NCBI GenBank assembly: GCA_004565275.1
Contig: SDOX01000017.1
Coordinates: 167,898 to 231,897, forward strand
Direction of reading: 5' to 3'
DNA from: Nannochloropsis salina CCMP1776
Lineage: Eukaryota > Sar > Eustigmatophyceae > Eustigmatales > Monodopsidaceae
DNA length: 64,000 bases
Part shown: piece by piece, positions 1 through 11,027 of the stretch
Position numbering within the stretch: the first letter of the stretch is position 1
Layout of the letters: each line of letters starts with the position of its first letter
Notes under the pieces: model-generated
The model's input: the letters and a program-made list of their open reading frames with translations, nothing else
Databases searched by the model: none
What the model was told of the DNA's origin: nothing
Made by a program: the position numbers and the translations under genes

Positions 1-334
1 CGATGAAACCTGCAGGGTGGCAGTGGCTCATGATATGAGACAGGGAGCGCAACATGTCCGGGCCAGGGAGAAGGTTGAAGGCCGGGCAGGCGTTTGGGCG
101 AGGGCCCACGCCGCCAACCGATCCGAGCCGTTGATCAACCTCCCCACCGAGAAATTTCCAGCCGGGCCAGTTGCGTAAAAACACGTTCGAGGGAGCATTC
201 GTAGAACATTTCCCTACATAAATGAAGCACAAGGGTCAGGATTAAGATGAAAAGTTGAAAAATCAAGCAAAAAAGGTGGTCAGCCGTCTACGTCCACCAT
301 TGTACCTTTTAGCAAACAATACAGAGCACGAGAA
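1..334. other. 5' flank, no gene seen
   Basis: No convincing reading frame, RNA gene or repeat is visible. It lies directly upstream of the short-chain dehydrogenase and probably carries its promoter and 5' UTR. Confidence 0.5.
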
Positions 335-1506
335 ATGCCCCCACGTCGCAATTACGCTGCCCCACGCCGGGCTAGCAAGTCTTCTACATTACCGAAACTG
401 CAACATATGACTACTACAATAAGGAGTGCGGCTTTACGTGCGTGGAAAAATTCCCCCTCGCGGAATATTTATCTGGGGGGAGCAGCTATGATTGCAGTAA
501 TAGCCGTTTTTATGCGGCATTTTCTTAGCCCAACTTTCCCTATTCCCAGTAAAGGAGTTGTTCTTGTAACAGGTGAAGTTGAAGAACAATATGAATGCGC
601 TGATGAAGCACAAATCGTAAAGATCACAGCACAGGTTCCGATGAGTGCTGACCTGTATTTTTCTCCATAGGAACCTCTTCCGGGATTGGGCGCGAGGTAG
701 TCATTTTGTTGGCCAACAAAGGATATCATGTCTTCGCAGGAGTGCGACGGCAAGAGGACTTCAATAAATGGAGAGGGTTTGTTAATCGTCATCAAGGATC
801 CTACAATGTGATCCCTGTAATGCTTGACGTGAGAAGCAAAAAGAATATTGATGATGCAACTACCGAGGTCGAAAATTACCTGCGGGAGCGCAGCAACTTG
901 AGATTTTCCGGCTTGGTTAATAATTGTGGAAGAGGATACCACATGCCCCTTGAGCACCACGATATGAACGATGTGCGCGACATGTTCGAAACAAATCTTC
1001 TTGGTCCTCTGGCGCTAACACAAAAACTACTTCCGCTTATCCGTCGCGACAAGGGACGCGTTGTCTTTACTTCGTCGCTTGCCGGGCGCATAACGCAACC
1101 AAAGGAGGGAATATACTCAGCTACTAAAGTTGGCATGGAGGCGATCGGGGACGCTTTGCGGCAAGAACTCCTTCCTTACGAGTGTTCTGTTAGCCTAGTG
1201 GAACCTGGATTTGTCTTAACGCCTATTTTATCTAAAATCCTTGAATCAGAAGAAATAGGCAATTCGACCTTGGCGGCGCGAACCTACCCCCGTTATTACA
1301 CTAGCAAATATTTCTCAATTTTTAAAAAGGGCATTGAAATGGCAGGACATGTATCCCAGCCCGCTCACAAGATCCTGGCAGCTCTGACAGACGCCAAACC
1401 TAAGACGCGCTATACCGCAACAAATTTCATGTCCATACCTACCTGGGCTGCCATTCGCGTGAAGGAAATCATACCTGACCGGCTCTTTGACAAGATCGTG
1501 GCGTAG
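335..1506 (+). CDS. Membrane-anchored short-chain dehydrogenase/reductase (SDR)
   Basis: NAD(P)-dependent oxidoreductase of the classical SDR fold; the substrate is unknown. Two exons are joined across a 98-nt GT-AG intron (573-670), giving 357 aa; the splice restores the cofactor motif TGTSSGIG (residues 79-86), which would otherwise run into junk and a stop. A single hydrophobic segment (about residues 44-64) precedes the Rossmann fold, so the protein is probably an N-terminally anchored membrane enzyme, as in 11-beta-HSD-like SDRs. NNCG (163-166, standing in for NNAG), the catalytic serine region (FTSS, about 214) and YSATK (Tyr228, Lys232) are all present. The start is the first ATG, with A at -3. 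It converges on the Nudix gene downstream. The fold is certain; the substrate (steroid, retinoid, lipid or sphingoid) cannot be told. Confidence 0.88.
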
Positions 1507-1740
1507 AATACCTAAATCTACAAAGCGGTGATCAAACGTGTAAGGAGCTGAAGAAGTCATGAAAAGGATTTAAGAAGACAATATCAGTAGAATAGCGAGA
1601 AGAGAGTAAGTGTACGACACCCAGAACGCAGTGTCACAAGATAACGAAGACAACGAAAAATAAGGCGGAAAACGATGAGGAGATGCTAGCCATAAAGAAT
1701 GTCACTCTTTAGAGTGAGAGGATCATGTAATTGATGACTC

Positions 1741-3026
1741 TTATAATTTATTTCTCCCGGACGCTTGGAGCGGTGCTTTTGTCGTGGAGAGCCAGTTCTT
1801 AATAAGATGATGCGCAATTGCGTAAGGCCCTGGGATACTTAAAGTTTTCGAGCTCTCTTCAGAGGGACCAGGCCTTCTCGCCACAACCAGTTCCTCTGCC
1901 TCCGCAACCTCGGCACGGGAAAACCATCTGCAATCCTCTAGTTCGTTTGTGTCGATATGGATCTCGGTGCTCGTTGCGGTGGCTGTAAAGCCCACCATCA
2001 TCTGACACGAGGCCCCACGACCGATCGGCCATGGTTGAGAGCTATGGTAACTCATCTCTCCCACATCGATTCCGGACTCTTCCTTCACTTCTCGGCGCAC
2101 CGCCTCTTCCAAGCTCTCGCAAGGACCCACATATCCAGCCAAGCAACTGTACATCATAGGGCGGTATACACTCTGACGGCCCAGCAATATCTTGTCTCGG
2201 ACGGGGTCCTGAACGAGCGCAATGACAACAGGATCCACGCGAGGGTAGGCACGGTTGCGACACGTCTCGCTCGTGCACGCCCGTCGCCCGCCAGCCTCGA
2301 CAGCCACCATACGACTTCCACACAGTCCACAGAACTGATGCTGCCGATGCCAAGCTAATGTAGATGCCCCTAGCCCTGCCATCGCGATATCTCTTTGATT
2401 CAATGTAGCCAGCAGCGCTCGCACCGGCTCAAAGCGAACAGTACCCTCTACCTCGTTCTTGACCTCAAATTCGTGTCTCGACCGATTTGATACGTCTACA
2501 GCGAACGCCCACCCAGATGCTGAGGCACCCAGCGCCATACATGGATATATAGGAATGGAATTTCCAACATCATTGCTGCTACAAGTTAACGAGGGCTCAA
2601 ATTGTTGGAGAGATATCTCATACAAAGTTTGAAGCTTTTCAGCATCGTGAAATGCTAATTTCATTGAGGAATCGGTGATCACCAGGGCTGATGTTCCATG
2701 GAACAAAGCAAATGCTGTTAACAAGTAAGAAAAATACATGACTGAGTGGAACGAGGGAATAGGGCTACATTTTGACGGACGTGGAAGTGTCTCCCCATTT
2801 CATCCCTGCACGCCTACCACAAAATCTTACCCGCTCCGTGACTTCTCAAGGCGTTTTGAAAGGCACTGGCCTCCTTAAGCTCCGCTTCGACTCGGCTTCG
2901 ATCGATGTCCATCCCACTAAAAGTGTGAACAATGCCCAGAGGGCTGCGACGGGTCGAATGCATCCTGTTGGTGAAGGCCTGGGAGCTCCTACAAAACATT
3001 AAGAAGACAAGCAAAGGCTCCCACAT
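1741..3026 (-). CDS. NudC-type NADH pyrophosphatase with plastid presequence
   Basis: Nudix hydrolase of the NADH/NAD-capped-RNA pyrophosphatase (NudC/NUDT12) group. Two exons (3026-2831 and 2714-1741) around a 116-nt intron give 389 aa. The upstream exon supplies the family's N-terminal motif (FSGMDIDRS), and the splice joins to ALFHGTSALV, matching the NUDT12 arrangement. A four-Cys zinc ribbon (Cys194, 197, 212, 217) is followed by a complete Nudix box (about 259-281, RREVKEESGI) and the diagnostic SQPWP. The N-terminus WEPLLVFLMFCRSSQAFT is a signal peptide ending in an ASAFAP-like AF, so I infer plastid delivery. The longest frame starts upstream at TTG; the ATG at 3026 is preferred. Plant relatives occur in plastids and peroxisomes; no peroxisomal C-terminal signal is evident. 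Confidence 0.88.
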
Positions 3027-3251
3027 ACAACTTCCCCCACCCAATCAGGCCTGTGTGAAGGAGTAGAATAAAAGAAACACATATTCCTGCTATTTAATAC
3101 CGCACACTTCGGGATTTACGATCCGACCTCCCCACTTGCTTCTCCAGCCTGGTGCATGCGTGTCGTTGCCCGGACGATGCTCCGACGTCAGAGGTGTTGT
3201 CAATCGCAGTCTCTGGCCGTAGGCCATTCCACGGCCTGCCTCTGAACCTTC

Positions 3252-4673
3252 ATGGATGGACAGTGTCTACACGGTTTGGTGCGAGGGGCTCCACATCTAT
3301 GCCTCATGCCTCCGGCTTGTAGTTTGGAAACTCAACCTCCCTCCTCAATTTTGGAAATTGTTGTCACTCTAGCATGTTTTGGTGTCGCGAACATGGAAAG
3401 CTTGGCCAGATCCCAGTTATTACCATCGAATACGGAAGTGGAACTGCCAATGTTAGTTTTGCCACATGTAGTGCTCTTTCCCGGAGAAAATCTTCCCCTG
3501 CGCGTCTGGGAGCTGCACCATGTACATCTCCTCCTTCTTTTAGCCTTTACTCAACGACGCGGACAACCAGCTTACCTCGGCATCCTTAATGCTCGAAGGC
3601 GCTCTTCAACGGAGGATGCAGTAGTGGGTTGCACGTGTGAGATGTTCGAGGTCGAATCAGATTGGGACGGGTCCTCGCCCCTCACGGCAAAGGCCAAGGG
3701 ACGTCAACGATTTAGAGTACTGGACGCTGCGAGAGGGGGGAACATGGAAATGCGCCAAGGCATTCCGCATGTGCGTGTTGTTATTCTTTCAGACGAATGT
3801 GTAAGTGCATATCCCAGGTTGCCTCAGTGGCAAAGGAGCAAGTTGCATCAATGTACCTATTGGCCCACTACTATAATGGCTCTACTGTCTCCCGCATGCC
3901 TGCTTCGAAAAGTCAAACAAATACTTCTTTCTATTGAGTCTTGGCAGGGTGTCCGATGTGCTACAGGCTTCGAACTCTGTCGTATTGCCGGATTCTCTAG
4001 TGACTGCTTGGATGGAGAGGAGCGGGGTCGCGAGGGGGCTGACGAAGAAGAGGGAGCTACAGTGGACATGAGGGATGCGGTGTCTTTGTCATTTCGCTTG
4101 GCAGCTAGTTTGCCACTTGATGACATTACACGTCAGCGTCTCTTAGCGATGGACTCAGTGGTTTACCGCCTACAAAATATCATCCTATTGCTGAAGAATA
4201 CGGCAGAGAGCAAGCTATGCTGCGCTCATTGCGAGGTAGCTTTAGTTGGCAAAGGAGCGCTTTTCAGTGTTCCTGGCGCAGAGGGGACTGTTGGGGCCTA
4301 TAGCAATCCGGCAGGTGTTGTGCATCAGATGCTTACGGTCAGAGGGGTGCTCGATGAAGAGGAGAACGTAGCTTTGGAGGGACCGACTGAAACGGAGGGC
4401 TCATGGTTCGAAGGCTACGCATGGACGATTGCTTACTGTAGGCGCTGCAGCCTACATCTGGGATGGCTGTTCACTTGCTGCGAAGTAAATAGAGAGGACT
4501 CGACAGATTTGCCGCGGTTTTGGGGAATTAGGCGTCAGGCCTTGGTGGATGAGCTGCAGTGCAATGCTCAGCGCGTCCCCGATAGTCGTCAAGATGGAGC
4601 ACGGCCTCAGATTGACGATGGCGAGGGGATAGTAGCGGAGGAAGAAGAAATGCTAAGTCGCATGGTTGAATAA
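3252..4673 (+). CDS. CRBN: Cereblon-like CRL4 substrate receptor (LON-like + CULT domains)
   Basis: Likely substrate receptor of a CUL4-DDB1 ubiquitin ligase. The 473-aa single-exon frame has an N-terminal Lon-protease-like domain (from LPMLVLPHVVLFPGENLPL, with KGRQRFRVL), a helical linker of the kind that binds DDB1 in human CRBN (442 aa), and a C-terminal CULT domain. The CULT domain has two Cys pairs (CAHC and CRRC), the signature YSNPAGVVHQMLTVRG, and Trp385, Trp391 and Trp405. Those spacings (6 and 14) are identical to the human ligand-cage tryptophans W380, W386 and W400. The acidic insert (EERGREGADEEEG) looks lineage-specific. The start is the first ATG; an ATG near 3393 is an alternative. 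Identity is strong; target proteins are unknown. Confidence 0.92.
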   Translation: MDGQCLHGLVRGAPHLCLMPPACSLETQPPSSILEIVVTLACFGVANMESLARSQLLPSNTEVELPMLVLPHVVLFPGENLPLRVWELHHVHLLLLLAFTQRRGQPAYLGILNARRRSSTEDAVVGCTCEMFEVESDWDGSSPLTAKAKGRQRFRVLDAARGGNMEMRQGIPHVRVVILSDECVSAYPRLPQWQRSKLHQCTYWPTTIMALLSPACLLRKVKQILLSIESWQGVRCATGFELCRIAGFSSDCLDGEERGREGADEEEGATVDMRDAVSLSFRLAASLPLDDITRQRLLAMDSVVYRLQNIILLLKNTAESKLCCAHCEVALVGKGALFSVPGAEGTVGAYSNPAGVVHQMLTVRGVLDEEENVALEGPTETEGSWFEGYAWTIAYCRRCSLHLGWLFTCCEVNREDSTDLPRFWGIRRQALVDELQCNAQRVPDSRQDGARPQIDDGEGIVAEEEEMLSRMVE

Positions 4674-5206
4674 GGGGGAGATGTGTCCGGTCACGAAATT
4701 GAAGTTGGTGAATGCGCAATCGAACACGCCGGAGAACGTGTGGACGATTGTATTTCGAATGTACAAGGGGGGGGTCGCTGATTGATCACATCAACCTCAA
4801 TATGAAGACGGAACATGTAAAAATAGAGAGGTTACATAATAATTTTTTTGATCGTGTACAAGGTACGAGGTAGATGTACTCTGACGCCAGATTTCTACTT
4901 CTTCGACCTCGCTAGGGCAAATACTCCTTGCGCGGCTTGATAATTCTTTTTACCATGCCGTGAAGATGCAGACACACATCTCATATTGAACTGCACGGAC
5001 GCAGCTTATCTGTTTCTTAAATGTAGGCTTGTGTTGCAACATGATCATCTATCTTCACGACAACATTCGCCTGAACCGTTACCCACGACAAAAAACATCC
5101 CAGTCCACCTGTGCCCTTTATCCTCTCCTATCACGATTGAAACTTGCCACCGAAATCTTTAGCAGCTGCCTTCTAGCCCAGACAACGAATCATCTTTCAC
5201 ATGACT
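4674..5206. other. Convergent intergenic region
   Basis: Lies between the 3' ends of the cereblon and aminopeptidase genes. It is AT-rich and has no supported gene; it presumably holds both 3' UTRs. Confidence 0.5.
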
Positions 5207-8131
5207 TTACACTTCTCCCGCAAGCTTTTTCCAAAACGCCGAATTTCCAATTTCACTGCGGAGGCGATCCAGAAAGCGGGCGTTGATGCGTATCCTCTCT
5301 AGAGTCTGTGCAATCTTGCGTTGTGAAGAGGGCAAAGGGTTTTCTCGGAAAAAGGTCTCTATCTCGTCAGCCTTCTCGGCGGTGGAAAAGCTCCCGCACG
5401 AGTAGACTATGACAGCGTCCATGAGAGAGGAGGAGGCAGTCGCCAGTTTCGCCTTGAGCTGTGGCAAGTTCATTTTGAAGAAGTCCCAGGCCAGCTCTAA
5501 GCCTTCATGAGAGGAGCTGGAGACGGAGCCAATGGGATAGAAAAAATCCTGCAGCTTGATGTCCTGCAGGGCCCAATCAAGGACGCGGCGTTTGAGCTTG
5601 GGGTCTGACGTGGCTCCGATGGCATTATAGACCTGTTTCTTTTCCACGTTGGAGGGGGCATCCTGGTAAAGACGCATCACCTGATCGAACTCGTACTGAT
5701 GTCCGGCCTTCAGGACCATGCTCAGGACTGGTACTTTGTACTCCGTGGGCAGGGTCGCCACGTCTAAGGGGTTGAGGAGAATAGCCTCGAACCGCCGGCG
5801 GGCCTCGCCGAGCACTTCCGGTTCTGACCAGCAGAAGAGTGAGAGGAGGTTGATAAGAGTGGCTCGCAGCAGCTTTCCCAAGTGCCCGTCATCGCTGCGT
5901 GGGTCCCAGCCCACCTTGAGAGCGGCTGGCTTGACCAGGGACGACGCGAAGTGGCCAAAGCGCTTCCGAATTTCGGGAGCTTGGATCAGCAGCTTGTCGA
6001 GCGCCGTGAGTACTTGGGCCAAGGCCTCCCAAACCGTACTGTTGTCTTCCTGCTCGTATGCCTTGATAAGTGTCAGGAGCTGAGTTGCCGGAATTTCTCC
6101 CTTCTTCGTCAAATTGAAACAATCCATGAGCAGACCCGCCCGGTCGGTCGCGGGCAACGTCTTGTCCCGAACACCAGCGGCCAGGCGGGCCAACAAGACA
6201 GGCGGGTAGAGGACGCGTAAAGGTGCGTGCTGCCCAAGGTTCAGCTTCACCCAATCGTTGGGACCCCTCAAAGGCACCTCGATCGTGTCCGTCTTGAAGG
6301 TCAGGATTTGGAGGTCGGGTCGAACTCCAGTGGAGCCGTTGACGGAGGCTGCCGTGCCGTAAAGGAGGGGAACGGTCCACAATTTGCTCTCTTCCTCCTT
6401 GGACAAGGCCCCTTCCACAAGGAACCAAGACTGGCTGACCGTCAGATAGGCCTTGCCGTCCGTCAGGTCCGCCTGTTCGACACGCACGATCGGGTACCCC
6501 ATCTGCTCCGTCCAGGAGGCCATCATCTGCCCGATTGGCTTGCCCGACACCTTTTCCCACGCGTTCCAGAGATCAAAGGTCTCCGTGTTCGAGTACTGGT
6601 GCCGCTGCATGTAGAGTTGCAGTCCCCGTTTGAAATCCGCAGGCCCGAGCACGGCGTGCAGCATGCGCACGACGGAGGCGCCTTTGCAGTAAGAGATGGC
6701 GTCGAATACCTGCTCCACCTCCTCCGCGTGGGCTATGGGGACTTGGATTGGGTGCGACGTTCGGAGAGAGTCCAAGTTGAGGGCAGCGTTCTGAGCGTCT
6801 ATGGTGAATTGCTCCCACATGAGCCAGTCGGGGAAAAGGATGTCGGTGGCGTAGTTCTCCGTCCAGGAGGCAAAACCCTCGTTCAGCCATAGGTCGTCCC
6901 ACCACTGCATGGTGACCAGGTTCCCGAACCACTGATGCGCCAGCTCGTGCGCCACCACGGTCGCCACGCGCTGCTTCTGCTGCGAAGACGCCTTGTGCTC
7001 GTTGATGAGGATGTCCACCTCCCGGTACGTGACTAGGCCCCAGTTCTCCATCGCCCCCATGGCGAATTCGGGGATGGCCACCATGTCCAGCTTGGGGAGG
7101 GGGTAGGGGACTGCGAAGAAGTCGTCGTAGAGGTCCAGCGTGTCCTTGGCCACGCGCAGCCCAAAGCGCCCCTCCTCCGCCTTGCCTGGCGGCGTGTAGA
7201 CCCGGACCATTACCCCGTGCTTCGTCATGTCCTGCACGAAGTCGAATTCGCCTACCACGAAAGCCAGCAGGTAGGTGGACATCTTGGGCGTGGGGGCGTA
7301 CCGGAGCACCCGCTTCCCCGTCCCGGATTGTTCGGACGACTCCACCTCGGGCATATTGGAAAAGGCGGTGAGGTCCCTGGGGATAACCAGCGTCACCTCG
7401 AAGACAGCCTTCACGCCGGGCTCGTCCCAACAGGGAAAGGCGCGCCGGGCGTCCAGGGACTCGAACTGCGTGGAGACCATGACCTTGCTCTTCCCCGCGA
7501 TGTCCGTGTATCCGGAGCGGTAGAAGCCAGCCATTTGATTGTTGTGAGATCCCTGGTACACAACGTGGAGCTCTCCCAAGCCCACCGGTAGCGGTGAGGC
7601 GAAGGTGAAGGCGAGTGTGTGGTGCCTCAAGTTGTGCGCTAGGCCGATCAGCTCAATCGGCTTCCCTCCCTGGGGTGTAAACGTCACATGCTTGATCAGG
7701 AGCTCCTTCGAGTGCAAGACAATCGTGGCTGTCTCTTCCACGACCTGCAACTCTACCTTCTCATTTCCGTCAAAAATAAACCTTAAGAGAGTAGTAGAGC
7801 ATGCGTGCCATAGGCGGAAACAGACCGCTAAGTAGGAGTAAGGATAGTAGTCAACAAGCATACAATATTCAAGGCATCTGAAGACAGGTAATTTTCTTGC
7901 AAGGACAGTTCCGATCGCAACACCTTCGGTCCCCTCAGGCCGCATTCAAGTGTGTCTAAATTCTAGCCTGCTCCGTCTCCCACTTTGCCTGTTCGCCTCC
8001 TCCCTCCCGCTTCTTGTCCGTCAAAATACTTACTTGTCAAGGTCTACGTCTAAAGTCAAGTCGTACTTTAGTGGAACAACATTTTTGGGTAGCAGCACGC
8101 GGCCCTTCGCCTTCTCTGATGCTGCTACCAT
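5207..8131 (-). CDS. M1-family metallo-aminopeptidase (puromycin-sensitive type)
   Basis: Zinc aminopeptidase that removes N-terminal residues from peptides. Exon 1 (8131-8034) encodes a start region with LLPKNVVPLKYDLTL, typical of the family; a 252-nt intron (7782-8033) is removed, and exon 2 continues FIFDGNEKVELQVVEET, giving 890 aa, close to NPEPPS. The substrate-binding GAMEN starts at about residue 275. The HELAH zinc motif is at about 311 with the third ligand in NEGFASW downstream, so the catalytic set is complete. A long helical C-terminal ERAP1-like domain follows. The open frame running upstream of exon 2 is intron read-through. An in-frame stop precedes the ATG at 8131, which fixes the start. 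No targeting peptide is obvious, so the enzyme is probably cytosolic. It is divergent from the FHA-RING gene. Confidence 0.93.
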
Positions 8132-8731
8132 CCCTGCTTGCCGTCCCGGGTGCCCGGATGGAGGTGATGAAGTTGCTGAGAGGGGGGTGGGCGCCGAGTG
8201 AGTGATTCACAGACAAGCAGACGACTGCAGACCCTCGTGCGCGGACATGCGAGAGGAAGAGTGGTCAGAAAGGGGCAGCGAGGGCCCGAGAAAGCGCGGC
8301 CGCTGTCACGCGGGACTGGCATTAGAGGATGGGGACTCGCTCGGGAGGGAGAGGGCGAGGCTTAGGGGGGGCACTCCCAGCTCTCGTAGCCGCGTCCGGG
8401 CGAAAATGCCATTTCCAGGGCTGGTTTTTGTCCGCTGCTGGTGCGGTTGTAGTCGTGTGCGAAGTGCGACATTGAATTTTGTGTCGTACCTTCTATTGGT
8501 TAATGAAGAAGCATGATCTCAGCCGATGCTTTCAGCTCCACTTGCTCGAATGACTAATTCTCATTTTATCTTTTTTGGGGGAAATGAAGCTCTGTGCAAC
8601 CCTGCTGTATCTACGTTCTCAGCTTCGTTTCGGTGGCTTGAGAGGAGGGACGTCACTTCAGTCCTTTCCGCACTTTTGTGTCAGGTAGCTCCACATTTTC
8701 CGGGAAAAAGTAACTTCGACGCCGACACAGG
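8132..8731. promoter_or_regulatory. Divergent promoter region (M1 aminopeptidase / FHA-RING)
   Basis: 600 bp between two divergent start codons. It contains a GACGTCA half-CRE near 8650 and short G-runs. A 5' UTR intron for the FHA-RING gene is possible because CACAG immediately precedes its ATG. No gene is supported. Confidence 0.4.
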
Positions 8732-10579
8732 ATGGAGAATGACACCGGCAAACGCAGTCTGGATGGACCTGCGCCTGTGACAAACTCCGCTATAACAGCC
8801 CATCCTTTACGATTTTGTCTCACCTTGTTGGCAGAGGAATGCTTAAAGAGCAACCAATCCTTGCCTCCCTCCGTCGACCTGTCGGAGCTGCCTGTGGCGA
8901 TGGGGCGTGCGTGTGGCCAGGCACAAGGCGCCTTAAATTACGCGAAAAGGGTAAGCTTGACGGGCATCGGCATCAGTCGGCAGCATTGCAGCCTTGTCCA
9001 AGGGCCGGATAACTCCCTGCAAATAGTGGACGAGTCCTCGCAAGGGGTCGCCGTCAATGGCGTGCGGATCCCCCCGCAGACGCCTCGGACTTTGAAGGTA
9101 GGTGACGTTGTCGTCTTGGGGTTGCCCATGGCGCATGATCATCCAGTGGGGGCTCTCAGCTCCTCAGGATCCGGGAGCATGAGCAAAGGAGGTGCCGTCT
9201 TCCGTGTGGATTGCCTGCCAGCAGAGAGGGCCCGTGACTCTCCGGCCGTCAGAGAAAGCGAGGCCTTGAACGCGGAAGAGACTTCTCCATCACTGATATC
9301 TGCCACTTCAACTTGGACTGACACACCAGCAGTGTGTACCATGTCGTCAGCCGATGCAGCATCTGTACACCAGGGGGGCGCTTGCAATAAGCCTGGCAGG
9401 CAGGGAGACGGCGCAGCGTCACTGGACGTAGCTAACGAAAGTGAGCACCTCGAAAGAGGGGAGAGGAGTCTGTTAGAGGCCGAGAGGACTGCGAAGGAAG
9501 CAGATGACGAACATGAGGGCGTGGCCCAGGAGAGCGACAGGAACAGCGATGTGGAGATTGTGGAGGTCCGGTCGGCCGCGACCGTCCCTCCGAGGGGCTC
9601 GCGGAAACGAAGGCGGCCGGTCCAGGTCGTCTCGCTACTGGAAGACGACGACGAGGATGAGGCTGAAACGATCATCGGTGCCCTGGACACTGGGGCTGGG
9701 AGGGGTTGTCAGGAAAGTCAGATGACGCGCTCGGCGGGTGTGTGTAGGGTCGCTGCTTGCGCCGAGGAGAAGGAGTACAAGCGGCGGTGGTTGAAAGCCT
9801 TGGAGTGCCCCGTCTGCATGGAACCTCTATGTGCTGCGGCCCACATGTCATGTGGACACATAGCTTGCTTCACATGCATCCATCGACGCTTTGCGCTGCA
9901 GAGTGTGGAAGACGGCAGCGCGTATGGCTTCCAGGACCGAAAACGATTGTGCCCGGTCTGCCGTAAAGCCGTCTTCTTCATGAGCCGGGACGTGAAGATG
10001 GACGAGCTGGTGGAGGAATCGATGAGCAACCATGCGGATAGAATGACAACCGCGGAGCGCGCAGTGTGGGAGAGGAGGAAGCGTGATGGGTTGGCTTTGA
10101 GCCAATTTTATGAAAGGAAAATTCACAATAATCCGCAGAATCTCGTTCATCGCCGGAGAGAGATAGGTGTCAAAGTCTCGATCAAGACGGTCACGGCGTC
10201 GGGGTCTAGGAGGGGAGATATGAGTACACTCTGCTCTGAATGTCGACAGGCTATCGGAGGTCCAAGCCGGCGCTACATTGCAGTGTGGAAGCTCACCCCG
10301 ACTCAGGGCTTCCGGCCCGTGCCCTGTGTGGCAAGTGTGCACCTGGAGTGCTTGAAATCCTCCACCTGCAACGCGATCAGGGCTGGTCTGTCATCTGACG
10401 GCATTTTGTCTTTGCTCTATCGACTTGATGTGCTTGGTCTGCAATCCGACGAAGAGAATGGGATAGAGGGCTTCAGGAAGAAGGTCTTTCAGGCCTTGAG
10501 CGAGGAACGCCAGGAATACCCTTGGTGGGTTGACGGAGCTGTAAGGCTTCAAATATGTGGCCAGGACATCCGTGGATAA
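8732..10579 (+). CDS. FHA-RING E3 ubiquitin ligase-like protein
   Basis: 615-aa single-exon frame. The N-terminal ~60-150 region is a forkhead-associated phosphothreonine-binding domain (GRACGQ, ISRQHCSL, DESSQGVAVNGVRI, LKVGDVVVLG). A long acidic/Ser-rich linker follows with a basic patch (RGSRKRRR) that could be a nuclear localisation signal. A RING finger begins at Cys359 (CPVCMEPL, MSCGHIACFTC, CPVCRK). A further Cys/His-rich stretch (CSECRQAIGG to VHLECL) lies near residues 500-540. FHA plus RING is the architecture of CHFR and RNF8, which act in checkpoint and DNA-damage ubiquitination, so a similar nuclear role is inferred. The overall linker does not let me choose one orthologue. The ATG at 8732 is the first in frame. 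Confidence 0.83.
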   Translation: MENDTGKRSLDGPAPVTNSAITAHPLRFCLTLLAEECLKSNQSLPPSVDLSELPVAMGRACGQAQGALNYAKRVSLTGIGISRQHCSLVQGPDNSLQIVDESSQGVAVNGVRIPPQTPRTLKVGDVVVLGLPMAHDHPVGALSSSGSGSMSKGGAVFRVDCLPAERARDSPAVRESEALNAEETSPSLISATSTWTDTPAVCTMSSADAASVHQGGACNKPGRQGDGAASLDVANESEHLERGERSLLEAERTAKEADDEHEGVAQESDRNSDVEIVEVRSAATVPPRGSRKRRRPVQVVSLLEDDDEDEAETIIGALDTGAGRGCQESQMTRSAGVCRVAACAEEKEYKRRWLKALECPVCMEPLCAAAHMSCGHIACFTCIHRRFALQSVEDGSAYGFQDRKRLCPVCRKAVFFMSRDVKMDELVEESMSNHADRMTTAERAVWERRKRDGLALSQFYERKIHNNPQNLVHRRREIGVKVSIKTVTASGSRRGDMSTLCSECRQAIGGPSRRYIAVWKLTPTQGFRPVPCVASVHLECLKSSTCNAIRAGLSSDGILSLLYRLDVLGLQSDEENGIEGFRKKVFQALSEERQEYPWWVDGAVRLQICGQDIRG

Positions 10580-11027
10580 AGTCATCATGTAAATAACGCC
10601 GATCTTTACAGGTTTAATCCCTCTAGCATGATATTACCTCGAATCGCCTTCTTTGACCTTTATCGCCAGAGACCGTATTTCAATGTCTTCTCGAAAAACC
10701 CTGCGCAGCAGCTGTTAACGAGAGCGGAGGAACAACTGAGGGAGCCATTTCTCGATCTTCCCCCCTCTGGACATGACAGACAATCGAAGTAGAAGCTATA
10801 GGATAGAGCATATTGAATGCGAAGAATTTTACCCGTGTACATAGCCGGTACCTCCTTCTTCAAACTTAAGTTTTAAAAAAATGTTCTTTCAAAGCTTTTC
10901 CCACAAGACATCACATATTTATGCATTTTCTTCCTCTCACTCACGTGTACCCCATTTGTCCTGCTGAGTGCGTAATCTTCGTATTTATTTTATTCCAATA
11001 CTCGATGACAGCTCTCACAAAGAAAAA
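10580..11027. other. Convergent intergenic region
   Basis: AT-rich spacer between the 3' ends of the FHA-RING and nucleotide-sugar transporter genes; nothing coding is recognised. Confidence 0.5.

Noticed and set aside
5889-7430. Long open frames on other frames of the aminopeptidase and similar GC-rich genes
   Set aside because: They are composition shadows of the true coding frame, without domain content.
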